A stretch of DNA of 64,000 nucleotides from Plantibacter sp. VKM Ac-2880 (GCF_015351235.1 NZ_JADKSJ010000001.1:1939668-2003667), one strand, 5' to 3'; shown: positions 17,581 to 28,551, counted from the stretch's first letter. The notes: a model not told the origin generated them from the letters alone. Numbers and translations: made by a program.

Positions 17581-18884
17581 CCGCGTTGCCAGAAGACGCG
17601 CCCTTGACCAGGCGACAGGCTCGAGCGAGCCAGCAGTCGTCGACGCCCGCCGACGACGCCGCGCCCGAAGCGGCTGCACCGCGGAGCCGTCGCGCATCGA
17701 CGTCGGAGCCGGTCGCCGGGGGAGCGATCCCCGAGCCGGCAGTGTCGGAGACCGCCGGTGCTCCACGGGTCGAGTCGGCGTCACCCACGTCAGCTTCGTC
17801 CGCCTCGAGCCCCGGCACGACGCCGTCGTCCAGCGCGCCGAGCCCGGCTCCCACCGGTGGGCTCACTCGTCGTCAACTTCGCGAATTGGAGCGGACCGGC
17901 TCCATCGAGCAGATCCCGGCAGCGACCACGCCGGTCGCACCTCCTGTGGAGCAGCCCGTGCCCTCGGTCGCTCTGCCGCCGCGCACGCCGGATCAGGTCG
18001 TCGCTCCTCCCCAGAAGCAGAACAAGGCCGCCCGGCAGCAGGCAGCCAAGCTCGCGCAGCAGACGGCCGCCGCCGAGGCCGAAGCCGCTGCGGAGGCCGA
18101 ACGCCGTGAGGCCGCGGCCCGGAAGCAGCAAGAGCAGCAGGACGCGGATCGCCTCGCTGCCGAGCGCAAGGCCGAGGAGCGTAAGGCAGCCGAGCGCAAG
18201 GCCGCCGAGCGTAAGGCAGCCGAGCGTGCCGCAGCGGAGGAGCGGGCCACGAAGGCTCGCGCGTCCGAGGCGCCGGCACCCCAGGTGACGCCGGCGAGCG
18301 ACAAGCCTGTCGCGTCCGGCTCGCTGTTCGACGTCTCCGATCGTGACGACATCTCCGAGGACCCGGCGTCCACGCTCTCAAAGGGGTTCGGGCGCGACTC
18401 CATGCTCGTGGCGGCACTCGAGGCCGAGCGGGCTGCGCAGGTCGACAACGAGGTCGCATTCGAAGACCTGCTCGGCAGCGGGATGACGACCACAGGTCAG
18501 ATCACCACGAGCTCGCTCATCATCCCCGTGGCACCCGCCCAGGCGGAGGCCGGTGCGACGTCGAACTCCACGGGCGAGATCCTCATCACCGGGACGATCG
18601 ACCTCCCTCGCGGGCTCGGTTCCGCCGGCCAGGACCCGAACCACTTCGACGGAGCGGGTATCGACCGCCTCGTCGAGGGGGACGAACTCCCGGCCTCCGT
18701 CACCGCCGCTTCGCCCGTCTCGGCGAGCCGCGCGGTCAGTAGCCATGGTTCGACGCGCGACGTCGTCCCGGCCACCACCAACCAGAGCAACAAGCTGCTG
18801 ATGACCCTCGCGATCGCCGCCGCGGTGCTCGCGGCGGGCGTCATCGCGGTGCTCATCATCGGATTCTTCGGCGGGGCGTTCTAG
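17577..18884 (+). CDS. Tail-anchored, coiled-coil protein of unknown function
   Basis: A 435-residue protein that I cannot assign to a family. The N-terminal 150 residues are Ala/Pro/Ser-rich and look disordered, with a twice-used LTRRQ(A/L)R motif ([11 protein letters not shown] and [13 protein letters not shown]). A charged coiled-coil of about 100 residues follows, with an AERKA repeat. A less ordered section comes next, then one membrane helix ([20 protein letters not shown]) within the last 30 residues. There is no signal peptide, so most of the chain should be cytoplasmic with a C-terminal anchor. It is coupled to nadD by ATGA and precedes rsfS; a link to ribosome silencing or membrane organisation is speculation. 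Confidence 0.75.
   Translation: MTALPEDAPLTRRQARASQQSSTPADDAAPEAAAPRSRRASTSEPVAGGAIPEPAVSETAGAPRVESASPTSASSASSPGTTPSSSAPSPAPTGGLTRRQLRELERTGSIEQIPAATTPVAPPVEQPVPSVALPPRTPDQVVAPPQKQNKAARQQAAKLAQQTAAAEAEAAAEAERREAAARKQQEQQDADRLAAERKAEERKAAERKAAERKAAERAAAEERATKARASEAPAPQVTPASDKPVASGSLFDVSDRDDISEDPASTLSKGFGRDSMLVAALEAERAAQVDNEVAFEDLLGSGMTTTGQITTSSLIIPVAPAQAEAGATSNSTGEILITGTIDLPRGLGSAGQDPNHFDGAGIDRLVEGDELPASVTAASPVSASRAVSSHGSTRDVVPATTNQSNKLLMTLAIAAAVLAAGVIAVLIIGFFGGAF
18159..18234 (+). repeat. In-frame 15-bp repeats encoding AERKA units
   Basis: About five near-identical 15-bp units, with one codon inserted, encode consecutive AERK(A) motifs within a predicted coiled coil. Such short tandem units can change in number by slippage. 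Confidence 0.7.
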
Positions 18885-18902
18885 CCCTTCCGCCATTCAC
18901 CC

Positions 18903-18921
18903 GACCGCATCCGCTGCGGTC
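18903..18921 (+). promoter_or_regulatory. Small hairpin before rsfS
   Basis: GACCGCA and TGCGGTC form a 7-bp stem with a 5-nt loop in the 55-bp gap between the tail-anchored gene and rsfS. It has no T-tract; it may be a weak terminator or RNA stabiliser. Confidence 0.35.
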
Positions 18922-18939
18922 GTCAGAGGAGTACACCAC

Positions 18940-19317
18940 ATGACCCTGTCCGACACCACGCTGGACGCCGTCCAGCTCGCATCGACCGCAGCCGAGTCGA
19001 AGGGCGGCGAGGATCTCGTCGCGCTCGACGTCTCCGGGCCGCTGCCGTTCGTCGACGCCTTCCTGCTCGTCACCGGGCGGAGTGAGCGCAACGTCGTCGC
19101 CATCGCCGGCGAAGTCGAGGACCGCCTGAACGCGAGCGGCGTGAAGACGCTGCGTCGCGAGGGCAAGTCCGAGGGCCGCTGGATCCTGCTCGACTTCGGC
19201 GAGGTCGTCGTCCACGTCTTCCATGAGGAGGAGCGGATGTACTACTCGCTGGAGCGTCTGTGGAAGGACTGCCCGGTGATTCCGCTGGTGTCCTCGGCTC
19301 CGCAGCCCGCGAGCTGA
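18940..19317 (+). CDS. rsfS: Ribosome silencing factor RsfS
   Basis: Binds L14 and blocks subunit joining when nutrients run out. The 125-residue protein has the RsfS/Iojap fold: DLVALDVSGPLPFVDAFLLV, RREGKSEGRWILLDFG and VVVHVFHEEERMYYSLERLW. AGAGGAG lies before the ATG. Position after nadD is the standard bacterial arrangement. Confidence 0.95.
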   Translation: MTLSDTTLDAVQLASTAAESKGGEDLVALDVSGPLPFVDAFLLVTGRSERNVVAIAGEVEDRLNASGVKTLRREGKSEGRWILLDFGEVVVHVFHEEERMYYSLERLWKDCPVIPLVSSAPQPAS

Positions 19318-19370
19318 TCACCTCGTCGGTGCCGGCATCGAAAGTGGTCACAACCGCTCTCAAGATGTAG

Positions 19371-19376
19371 TAACCT
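19371..19376 (+). promoter_or_regulatory. Candidate -10 box (TAACCT) for tRNA-Ala
   Basis: It lies in an AT-richer stretch about 48 bp before the mature tRNA 5' end. The leader would contain GTTGCT (19383-19388) and AGCAAC (19430-side arm near 19410-19415), which could pair and guide 5' processing. No good -35 box is visible. Confidence 0.35.
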
Positions 19377-19423
19377 ATTCAAGTTGCTTCCGCTGAAACA
19401 GCAGGGGCGAGCAACGTGAATAT

Positions 19424-19496
19424 GGGTCTGTGGCGCAGCTGGTAGCGCACCTGCATGGCATGCAGGGGGTCAGGGGTTCGAGTCCCCTCAGATCCA
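19424..19496 (+). tRNA. tRNA-Ala(GGC)
   Basis: A 73-nt cloverleaf. The acceptor stem GGGTCTG pairs with CAGATCC and includes the G3-U70 pair that defines alanine tRNAs. The anticodon loop ATGGCAT carries GGC between stems CCTGC and GCAGG. The T arm has GGTTCGAGTCC. CCA is not encoded. A strong terminator follows. Confidence 0.97.
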
Positions 19497-19506
19497 CTCG
19501 AACACC

Positions 19507-19546
19507 AAGAAGTCCCCGTCAGCCGAACAGCTGACGGGGACTTCTT
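19507..19546 (+). terminator. Terminator after tRNA-Ala
   Basis: A 17-bp perfect stem (19507-19523 with 19530-19546) with a 6-nt loop. It also faces the convergent aldo/keto reductase, 20 bp further on. Confidence 0.9.
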
Positions 19547-19566
19547 CGTTGGGCTGAGGCCCGAGG

Positions 19567-22047
<2,481 letters not shown>

Positions 22048-22089
22048 TGCGTCAACGGCGGCGGGCCGCGGATGCCGGACGCCGTCGGT

Positions 22090-23247
22090 TCAGCGCAACC
22101 AGCGCATCGTGTAGGCGTCGGCGAGCACCGGCATCATCGGGCCGTTGAGGGCGGCCCACAGGCCGAGGTCGCGGACGCCGACGAGGGGCGCGGGGATCGG
22201 GCGGCCCAGGCGCATGTTGAGCGCCGCCTGCCAGGATGCACGTCCGACCGCGCGCCGCTGCTGTTCGGCGGCGGCCGCGAACTCGCGCTCGAGCGTCCCT
22301 CGCCCGGTGACCGCGCGCGCGACCAGTGGCGCGAACACGCGGGCGTCCGCCCAGCCGAGATTCATGCCCTGGCCGCCGATCGGGCTGATCTCGTGCGCGG
22401 CGTCGCCCACGTGCACGATCCGTCCGTCGAGCACACGGCTCCGACGACGACTCCGCACCCCGAACGCACTGAGCATCGTGTTCGTCGCCGCAGCGGCCTC
22501 CTCGCCGGTGCGATCCGCGACGAGGGTCGCGAGGTCATCGGCAGTCGGCTGCGCGCCCGCCCCCTCGCGAGGGGACGTGTACCCGGTGTGGACGACATAC
22601 CGGCGCATCCCGCGGGGGAGCGGGAACGACTCGACGACACCGTCACGATGCAGGTGGACCCGCGCGATGGGCCCGGCACCACTCCGGTCTGCGACGTCGC
22701 CCATGAGGTAGCGGTCGCGGTACCGGTGGATCGGTCCGGGATCCTCCGCTCCAGGGAACCCGGCTCGCCCACCGGCTGCGACGATGACCATGGTTGCACG
22801 AGCGCTCACAGGGCCGGAGGCGTCGGTCCCCTCGACGACGACCTCGTCCCCGACGGTGCGGACACTCGTGCACGCGGTCCCCGTCGACAAGGACCCCGGG
22901 GCGATGGACTCCAGGCGCGCACGGAGGATCCGCTCGGTCCGCCACTGCTCGAGCGCGGCGACATACGGGTGGGCGACCGGACGATCACGGAACACGACGG
23001 TGCCGAGTCGCCGACCGCCGCTCCACGCCTCACCCCGGTCGACTCGGACGGCGTCGACGCGGATGTCGTCGAGGACGCCGAGGTCGTCGAACAGCTCGAG
23101 GGAGGGCGGGTGGATCCCGATCGCCCGCGTTCCCGACGGAGGGTCCACCCGTCGCTCCCAGACCGTGACGTCGACGCCGTCCTGGGCGAGCAGGATCGCC
23201 GCCGCCAGTCCGACCGGTCCGCCGCCGATGACGAGCACCCCGGTCAT
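22090..23247 (-). CDS. FAD-dependent monooxygenase (PHBH family)
   Basis: Flavoprotein hydroxylase of 385 residues. The N-terminal Rossmann motif is VLVIGGGPVGLAAA, the C-terminal FAD motif is VHVGDAAHEISPIGGQGMN, and the central region fits aromatic-ring hydroxylases that turn phenols into hydroquinones. I chose ATG 23247, which overlaps the methyltransferase stop as ATGA. It is the last gene of the type III polyketide operon and probably hydroxylates the polyketide ring, as SrsC does in Streptomyces phenolic lipid synthesis (analogy). Confidence 0.9.
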   Translation of the reverse strand: MTGVLVIGGGPVGLAAAILLAQDGVDVTVWERRVDPPSGTRAIGIHPPSLELFDDLGVLDDIRVDAVRVDRGEAWSGGRRLGTVVFRDRPVAHPYVAALEQWRTERILRARLESIAPGSLSTGTACTSVRTVGDEVVVEGTDASGPVSARATMVIVAAGGRAGFPGAEDPGPIHRYRDRYLMGDVADRSGAGPIARVHLHRDGVVESFPLPRGMRRYVVHTGYTSPREGAGAQPTADDLATLVADRTGEEAAAATNTMLSAFGVRSRRRSRVLDGRIVHVGDAAHEISPIGGQGMNLGWADARVFAPLVARAVTGRGTLEREFAAAAEQQRRAVGRASWQAALNMRLGRPIPAPLVGVRDLGLWAALNGPMMPVLADAYTMRWLR

Positions 23248-23960
23248 CGGCGTTCGTCCGCCGTCGCGTCGAAGCGCCTCGACAGCAGCAGCCGCATGGG
23301 GAATCGACGCTCGACGACCCATCCGTCGGGGACGACCTCCTGGAGTTCCTGTTGCCGGTAGCTGCGGCGGATGGAGCGGAGCCCGTCGACGTGGAGGAAG
23401 GAACGCCGCCGTCCAGGAAGGGTGACGAGTCCGTACGCCGCGTACGCCAGCCGGTCCCGCTCCAGGTCGCTGTGCAGCACGAGGCCTCGGGCGATGGAGG
23501 CGCTGTCGGACAGGAGGCCGCCGAGCTGGGCCGCGTCGAGGTGGTGCAGGACATGGTTGGACAGCACGATGTCGACCTGATCGCCCCGGGCGACCAGGTC
23601 GCTGCTGTGCGCCGCTCGGAAGTCGACCGGTCCGTCGGCGTACCTCCGGCGCGCGAAGGCGACCGAGCGCTCATCGGGGTCGATCGCGGTGACCTGGGCC
23701 GGCAGCCCGTCGGCTCGCGCCCAGGAGGCGATGGCCGAGGGGACGTCACCGCCGCCGAACCCGATGTCGAGGATCGTCGTCGTGCGCGACGGGTCCAGAC
23801 GAGGCCGGATGTGCGAACGGTAGAGCCCGCGCCAGCCCGAGACGAGCCGGTTCACGGTCGCGAACCGGGCATAGGTCGCATCGAGGAGCACGGGGTCGCA
23901 CTCGGGGTCGTCCATGAGTTCGACGAGCTCCGTCGCACGCCGTGTGAGATCGGCCCGCAT
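23244..23960 (-). CDS. Class I SAM-dependent methyltransferase
   Basis: A 238-residue Rossmann-fold methyltransferase: motif I LDIGFGGGDVP, acidic motif II TAIDPDE and a later VLSNHVLHHLD. The ATG overlaps the polyketide synthase stop by one base (TGATG), and its own stop overlaps the FAD gene, so all three are translationally coupled. It probably O- or C-methylates the polyketide product. It differs from the membrane-type methyltransferase of the srs operon, so product chemistry may differ. Confidence 0.88.
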   Translation of the reverse strand: MRADLTRRATELVELMDDPECDPVLLDATYARFATVNRLVSGWRGLYRSHIRPRLDPSRTTTILDIGFGGGDVPSAIASWARADGLPAQVTAIDPDERSVAFARRRYADGPVDFRAAHSSDLVARGDQVDIVLSNHVLHHLDAAQLGGLLSDSASIARGLVLHSDLERDRLAYAAYGLVTLPGRRRSFLHVDGLRSIRRSYRQQELQEVVPDGWVVERRFPMRLLLSRRFDATADERR

Positions 23961-25087
23961 CAGGCTCCGCCGGCGTGAAGCCGGAGCAGCGCGCTCTCGA
24001 TCGTGAGTCCTGGGCCGAACGCCAGCGCGCAGACGCGTTCGTCGACCTCGGGGCCCGCGCCGTCGAGGAGACGCTTCAGGATGAACAGCACGGTGGCACT
24101 CGACATGTTGCCGAAGTCGCGCAGTACCGCCCGCGACGGTTCCAGCAGCTCGTCGTCGAGGGCGAAGCCGCGTTGGACGCGGTCGAGGATGCTGCGACCA
24201 CCGGGGTGGATCGCCCACCGGTCGATCGATGACACGTCGGCGTCGTCCGCCGCCGCGAGGAGTGGGCGCAGCGCGATCTCGAGGTGCTCGCCGATGAGTT
24301 TCGGCACGGCTCCGCTCAGGACCATCTCGAATCCGTGGTCGCCGATCGTCCAGGCCATCTCCGTCTCGCCGTCGGGGACGAGCGCTGTGGACCACCCGTC
24401 GAACTCGAGCACCGGAGCATCGGACGGGGCGGGGCGTGCCGATACGACGGCGGCCGCCGCGCCGTCTGCGAAGACGGAGGAGCCGAGGATCACGTCAGGA
24501 TCGTCGGACGACCGGAGGTGGATCGAGCACAGCTCGACACACACCACGAGTACGACCGCGTCGGGATCGGCTGCGCAGAAGGCCTGCGCGGCACGCAGCG
24601 CCGGGAACGCGGCGAAGCACCCTTGGAAGCCCAGGTGGTAGCGCTCGGTGCCCGGATCGAGACCGAGGTCCCGGACGAGCAGGTACTCGGGCCCCGGTGC
24701 GAAGAAGCCGGTGCAGGACGCGGTCACGACGTGGGTCACGTCGGCCGTCGTCAAACCGTGTGCCTGGTCGAGCGCTCGCCTCGCCGCCTCCAGGAGGAGT
24801 GGGGGAGCGTGCTCGATGTAGGCGTCGTTCCGGAGGCCGGTCGGGGGTGAGCCGACGAGGCGCTGCTCGGCGTCGTAGAACGCAGCCGTGGTCGTCGGGA
24901 CCTCATCGTCGAACGCGTCGATGACGGTGTGCCTCGTGTCGATCGCCGAGGCGTCGAAGGCGGCACCGATCAGTCGTTGCGCGAGGCGCGTCCTGCCGGG
25001 TTGATCACGGAAGACGTCTCTGATCTCGTCTTGATGGAGGATGGTCTGAGGAACGGCCACGCCGATCGCCCTCACGGAGACGGTCAT
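23960..25087 (-). CDS. Type III polyketide synthase (chalcone/stilbene synthase family)
   Basis: Condenses malonyl-CoA onto a starter acyl-CoA without an acyl carrier protein and cyclises the chain. The 375-residue protein has the full triad: Cys 157 in GFQGCFAA, His 294 in WAIHPGG and Asn 327 in DFGNMSS, plus the C-terminal GPGLTIE motif. I chose ATG 25087 because a TACAAT -10 box ends five bases upstream, which starts the message at the ATG; a longer in-frame start at 25120 would lie in the promoter of the divergent gene. Likely products are alkylresorcinols, alkylpyrones or related phenols; the starter is unknown. Confidence 0.93.
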   Translation of the reverse strand: MTVSVRAIGVAVPQTILHQDEIRDVFRDQPGRTRLAQRLIGAAFDASAIDTRHTVIDAFDDEVPTTTAAFYDAEQRLVGSPPTGLRNDAYIEHAPPLLLEAARRALDQAHGLTTADVTHVVTASCTGFFAPGPEYLLVRDLGLDPGTERYHLGFQGCFAAFPALRAAQAFCAADPDAVVLVVCVELCSIHLRSSDDPDVILGSSVFADGAAAAVVSARPAPSDAPVLEFDGWSTALVPDGETEMAWTIGDHGFEMVLSGAVPKLIGEHLEIALRPLLAAADDADVSSIDRWAIHPGGRSILDRVQRGFALDDELLEPSRAVLRDFGNMSSATVLFILKRLLDGAGPEVDERVCALAFGPGLTIESALLRLHAGGA

Positions 25088-25134
25088 GCTCCATTGTATC
25101 GCCGTCGTCCGGACGGCCACCCTAAGCTGAGGCG
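25088..25134. promoter_or_regulatory. Compact divergent promoter of the polyketide locus
   Basis: Only 47 bp separate the two start codons. Minus-strand TACAAT (25093-25098) and plus-strand TAAGCT (25123-25128) are -10 boxes placed 5 and 6 bases before the ATG and GTG. The -35 regions must overlap, so one bound regulator could control both sides. Confidence 0.6.
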
Positions 25135-26001
25135 GTGTTCTCCACCGCCCGTCGTCTGTTCGCGTCCTCCCATCCCGGACCCACCGTCGCGGTCACCGTC
25201 CTGGCCGTCGTCCTGGCCTCCGCCGTCGGGGTCCACCCGCTCCGGACGGTGCTCCTGGCGCTGGTGGTCTTCGTCGGTCAACTGTCGATCGGGTGGTCCA
25301 ACGACTGGCTGGACGCACGTCGTGACCTCCGGTCGGGGCGGTTGGACAAGCCCGTCGCGCGTGGTGACCTCAGCGTCGGGACGGTCCGTCTGGCGGCGCT
25401 CCTGGCCGGAGCCGCGAGCATCCCGCTCTCGTTCACCCTCGGCTGGGCGGCGGCGGCGGCACACCTGCTCTTCCTCGCGTGCGGCTGGGCCTACAACCTC
25501 CATCTCAAATCGACCGCGTGGTCGGTGGTCCCGTTCATCATCGGGTTCGGCGCGCTGCCGGCCGTGGTCACGTTCGCGGTAGTCCCGCCCATCCCGCCGG
25601 CCGGTTGGACCCTCGCCGTCGGCGGCCTGTTCGGCATCGCGATCCACTTCACGAACGCGCTGCCGGACCTCGACGACGATCTCCGGACCGGCGTCCGCGG
25701 GCTGCCGCACCGACTCGGAGCACGGACGGCTGGCAGGGCGGCGTTCGGGGCGCTCGGGCTGGCGGGGGTCGTTGCCGTGCTCGGACAGAGCGGCGTCTTC
25801 TCCGGGCGCTTGTCCGCGCCACCGCTCGTCGGCGTCATCGGAGCCGCCGGAGTCCTCGGGCTCGTGATCTGGGGGCTCGTGCTGGTCGGAAGCCGTCAGC
25901 CGGACCGGACCCTGTTCCGGCTCATCATCGGTGCCGCGCTGCTCGTCACGGTGGTCCTGGCCGTCGCGGGCACGAACCTCGGAGTCGTCAGTACCAGTTG
26001 A
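25135..26001 (+). CDS. UbiA family prenyltransferase
   Basis: Integral membrane enzyme that moves a prenyl group from a diphosphate onto an aromatic acceptor; 288 residues, about eight or nine helices. The first Asp-rich motif is NDWLDARRD (residues 56-64). The second is PDLDDDLRTG (near 177-186). Both bind the Mg-diphosphate. The GTG start has no ribosome-binding site and sits where TAAGCT would start transcription. It is divergent from the polyketide operon, which makes a prenylated phenol or quinone plausible. Its last 14 bp overlap the convergent lytic gene. Confidence 0.9.
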   Translation: MFSTARRLFASSHPGPTVAVTVLAVVLASAVGVHPLRTVLLALVVFVGQLSIGWSNDWLDARRDLRSGRLDKPVARGDLSVGTVRLAALLAGAASIPLSFTLGWAAAAAHLLFLACGWAYNLHLKSTAWSVVPFIIGFGALPAVVTFAVVPPIPPAGWTLAVGGLFGIAIHFTNALPDLDDDLRTGVRGLPHRLGARTAGRAAFGALGLAGVVAVLGQSGVFSGRLSAPPLVGVIGAAGVLGLVIWGLVLVGSRQPDRTLFRLIIGAALLVTVVLAVAGTNLGVVSTS

Positions 26002-27157
26002 CGGCTTCGGAGTGAGCCCACGCGCCACACGGTGAGCCGTACCGGCTGTCGATGTAGTTCAGGCCCCAGGTGATCTGCGTCGCCGCGTTGGTACGCCAGT
26101 CATCACCGACACTGGCCATCTTGCTGCCCGGGAGCGATTGCGGGATCCCGTAGGCCCCACTGGATTCGTTGTAGGCGTTGACCCGCCAGCTGGATTCGCG
26201 CGTCCACAGCTGGAGGAGACACTGGAACTCGCCGCTGCCCCAGCCGTACGCGCCGATCGCCGACTGGGCGTACGCCTTCGCGCCCGCCGGGTCGGCCGAG
26301 AGGTCCGGCGGCGGTGCACTCGTGGCGCCCTCTCCTCCGGTGGCCTCGTTGCGTCGCTGCTCCTCGGCGGCGATCGCCTCCTGGCTCTGGGCGTAGGCCT
26401 GCTCGACCGCGGCGGTCGTGTTCTTCAGGACGGCGAGCTGCTGGTAGAGCCGATCCCGATTCGCCTGCTGCTCCGCGACCGCGGCGTCGGCAGCGTCGCT
26501 CGCCGACTGTGCGGTCTCGTAGCTGGCGTCAGCGGCTTCCGAGAGTCGCTGACGTTCCGCTTCCGCGGCAGTGGCCTGCTCCGCGAGCGCGGACGCCGTG
26601 TTGCTCGCGGCGGTGGCGGAGGCGAGGTCTTGAGCCGAGGTCTCGCTCAACTTGCTGATCGCGCTGAGTTTCGAGAGCAGGTCGTCATCGGCGACGCCGG
26701 ACAGGACGAGCGACAGCGTCGGATCGACGCCTCCGGTGCGGGTCATCTGCGCGATGACCGCCCCGGCCTGACGTTTGCTCGACGCCGCTGCCGTCGCTGC
26801 GGCCGTCGCCTGCGCACTGATCGTGTCGGCGACGGCGGCCTGCGCGTCGAACGCGGCTTTGGCCTCGCCTGCTGCTGCACCCTGGCGGACGGCTTCGTCG
26901 CCGAGCCTGGCGGACTCGTCGCGCAGCCCGTCGAGGAGGGACACGATGCGGTCGGCCTCGGCCTGGGCGGTCGATTCGTTCGACTTCGCAGCTTGGACGT
27001 CGTCCCAGCTCGGGTAGTCGGCGGTGCGGACCGCCGTCGGGCTGACTGCGGCCGCCGGACCGGCACACGACACCGCGATGATGACCGCGGCGCCGAGGGC
27101 GGCGGCTCGCGAGACGCCCCTCGAACGAGGCGATCGGTTCGTCAGCGGCTTGCGCAT
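25988..27157 (-). CDS. Secreted coiled-coil protein with lytic transglycosylase-like C-terminal domain
   Basis: A 389-residue exported protein. The ATG at 27157 has AGGATGG upstream and gives a signal peptide (RAAALGAAVIIAVSCAGPAAA). Residues of about 45-290 form a long Ala/Glu/Gln coiled coil. The C-terminal 75 residues match the lysozyme-like fold seen in aggregation-promoting/RPF-type proteins: WTRESSWRVNAYN with the catalytic Glu, ESSGAYGIPQSLPGSKM and GLNYIDSRYGSPCGAW. It probably cuts or remodels peptidoglycan. Convergent overlap with the UbiA gene is 14 bp. Confidence 0.87.
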   Translation of the reverse strand: MRKPLTNRSPRSRGVSRAAALGAAVIIAVSCAGPAAAVSPTAVRTADYPSWDDVQAAKSNESTAQAEADRIVSLLDGLRDESARLGDEAVRQGAAAGEAKAAFDAQAAVADTISAQATAAATAAASSKRQAGAVIAQMTRTGGVDPTLSLVLSGVADDDLLSKLSAISKLSETSAQDLASATAASNTASALAEQATAAEAERQRLSEAADASYETAQSASDAADAAVAEQQANRDRLYQQLAVLKNTTAAVEQAYAQSQEAIAAEEQRRNEATGGEGATSAPPPDLSADPAGAKAYAQSAIGAYGWGSGEFQCLLQLWTRESSWRVNAYNESSGAYGIPQSLPGSKMASVGDDWRTNAATQITWGLNYIDSRYGSPCGAWAHSEAVNWY

Positions 27158-27184
27158 GCGTCCATCCTGGCTGTCACCCACGTA

Positions 27185-27213
27185 AGTGTAGCCGCCGAAG
27201 TCACATCCGTCAC
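27185..27213 (-). promoter_or_regulatory. Promoter of the lytic protein gene
   Basis: Minus-strand GTGACG (27208-27213), a 17-bp spacer and TACACT (27185-27190). The leader would be about 20 nt and holds the AGGATGG site. Confidence 0.6.
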
Positions 27214-27261
27214 TCGTGCCACACCGACGACGACGTCCAGCCGCCACGGATGATCCGAGCC

Positions 27262-27267
27262 TAGACT
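27262..27267 (+). promoter_or_regulatory. -10 box (TAGACT) of leaderless NagZ-like gene
   Basis: The seventh base after TAGACT is the G of the GTG start at 27274; no ribosome-binding site is present. Confidence 0.5.
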
Positions 27268-27273
27268 CGCCCG

Positions 27274-28446
27274 GTGCAGATGGGACGGCGACGCTTCCTC
27301 GTCACCGGCGCCTCGGTGGCGGTCGGTGCGATGCTCGGCCTGTCCGCATGCACCGGCCCGCCTGCGCCCGAACGGTCGGGGCGTCCGCTGGCCACCGGGC
27401 CAGGCGCCGCGGAACTGCGCGCGGCGGCGGAACTGGCCTCGATGACGCTCGAGCAGCGCATCGCCTCCATGTTGATGCTGCACACGCCGGGCACCGATCC
27501 CGCTGCGCTCCGAGCCTTCGTCGAGCGCTACCGACCGGGCGGCTTCATCCTCATGGGCGACAACGTGCCGGGACTCGTCGGGTTGCCCGCGGTCACGGAC
27601 GCCCTCAGCCCCGACCCCACCATGCCCCTGCTCATCGGCATCGACCAGGAGGGTGGCGACGTCCGTCGCATCGACGAGGACGTCGCGGCCGCGGCGGACA
27701 CCCTGAAGTCCGAACCGCCGGAGGCGACGGAGACGGCGTTCACGGCGCGCGCGACCATGCTCGCCGCCGCGGGGTGTTCCGTCAACTTCGGCATCGTCGC
27801 CGATGAGACGGCCGATCCGACGTCGTTCATCTACGACCGCGCTCTCGGGACCACCCCCGACGCCGCTGCCGCGCGGGTCGCCGCGGCGGTCCGAGGAGAG
27901 CGCGGGGCGGTTCTCAGTACGCTCAAGCATTTCCCCGGGCACGGTCAGGCCCCTGGGGACTCCCACTCGACGGTCCCCACCACGACGCTGGGGCTCGAGG
28001 AGTGGAGGGCGAGCGACGCCGTCCCGTTCGCGGCCGGCATCGACGCCGGGGCCGAGGTCGTCATGTTCGGCCATCTCGTCTACTCGGCGGTCGATCCGGC
28101 GCCGGCGACGCTCTCGTCCGCCTGGCACGCGAAGCTCCACGACGGTCTCGGCTTCTCCGGCATGACGATCACCGACGACATGCTCATGTTGCAGCACACC
28201 GGTCTCCCGGAGTACCAGAACCCTTCGGAGAACGCGATCCGTGCGGTGGCGGCCGGTAACACGATGCTGCTCTACGTCCTGGGCGCGGACCCCTCCTCGA
28301 CGGGGGTCGACCCCGAGGTGCTCATCGCCGACATCGCGGCGGCGGTGCGATCGGGAAGGATCTCGGAGGACGTGGTCGCCGAGGCGGCACACCACCTGTT
28401 GCGTGTCCGGCTGGGCCTTCCCGCGATGCGGCCGATGTCGTCCTGA
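27274..28446 (+). CDS. Glycoside hydrolase family 3 lipoprotein (NagZ-like beta-N-acetylhexosaminidase)
   Basis: Probably removes N-acetylglucosamine from cell-wall fragments outside the membrane. The 390-residue protein starts MQMGRRRFLVTGASVAVGA, a twin-arginine-like lipoprotein signal with lipobox LSAC. The NagZ loop KHFPGHGQAPGDSH carries the catalytic His/Asp pair, and ITDDM carries the nucleophile Asp. IGIDQEGGDVRR is the family substrate motif. The neighbouring lytic protein supports a role in wall turnover. Confidence 0.92.
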   Translation: MQMGRRRFLVTGASVAVGAMLGLSACTGPPAPERSGRPLATGPGAAELRAAAELASMTLEQRIASMLMLHTPGTDPAALRAFVERYRPGGFILMGDNVPGLVGLPAVTDALSPDPTMPLLIGIDQEGGDVRRIDEDVAAAADTLKSEPPEATETAFTARATMLAAAGCSVNFGIVADETADPTSFIYDRALGTTPDAAAARVAAAVRGERGAVLSTLKHFPGHGQAPGDSHSTVPTTTLGLEEWRASDAVPFAAGIDAGAEVVMFGHLVYSAVDPAPATLSSAWHAKLHDGLGFSGMTITDDMLMLQHTGLPEYQNPSENAIRAVAAGNTMLLYVLGADPSSTGVDPEVLIADIAAAVRSGRISEDVVAEAAHHLLRVRLGLPAMRPMSS

Positions 28447-28551
28447 TGGCGTCGAGGAGAATTTCTCGGACACGTGGGAATAGCCACGATGTCCTTGCGT
28501 TTGAATAGAACGTGGCGCGAGCGCGCCGCACATCGACGCAAGGAGTACCGC

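Noticed and set aside
19424-19566. Integration site at the tRNA-Ala
   Set aside because: No integrase gene and no second copy of the tRNA 3' end was found by eye; the downstream hairpin is an ordinary terminator.
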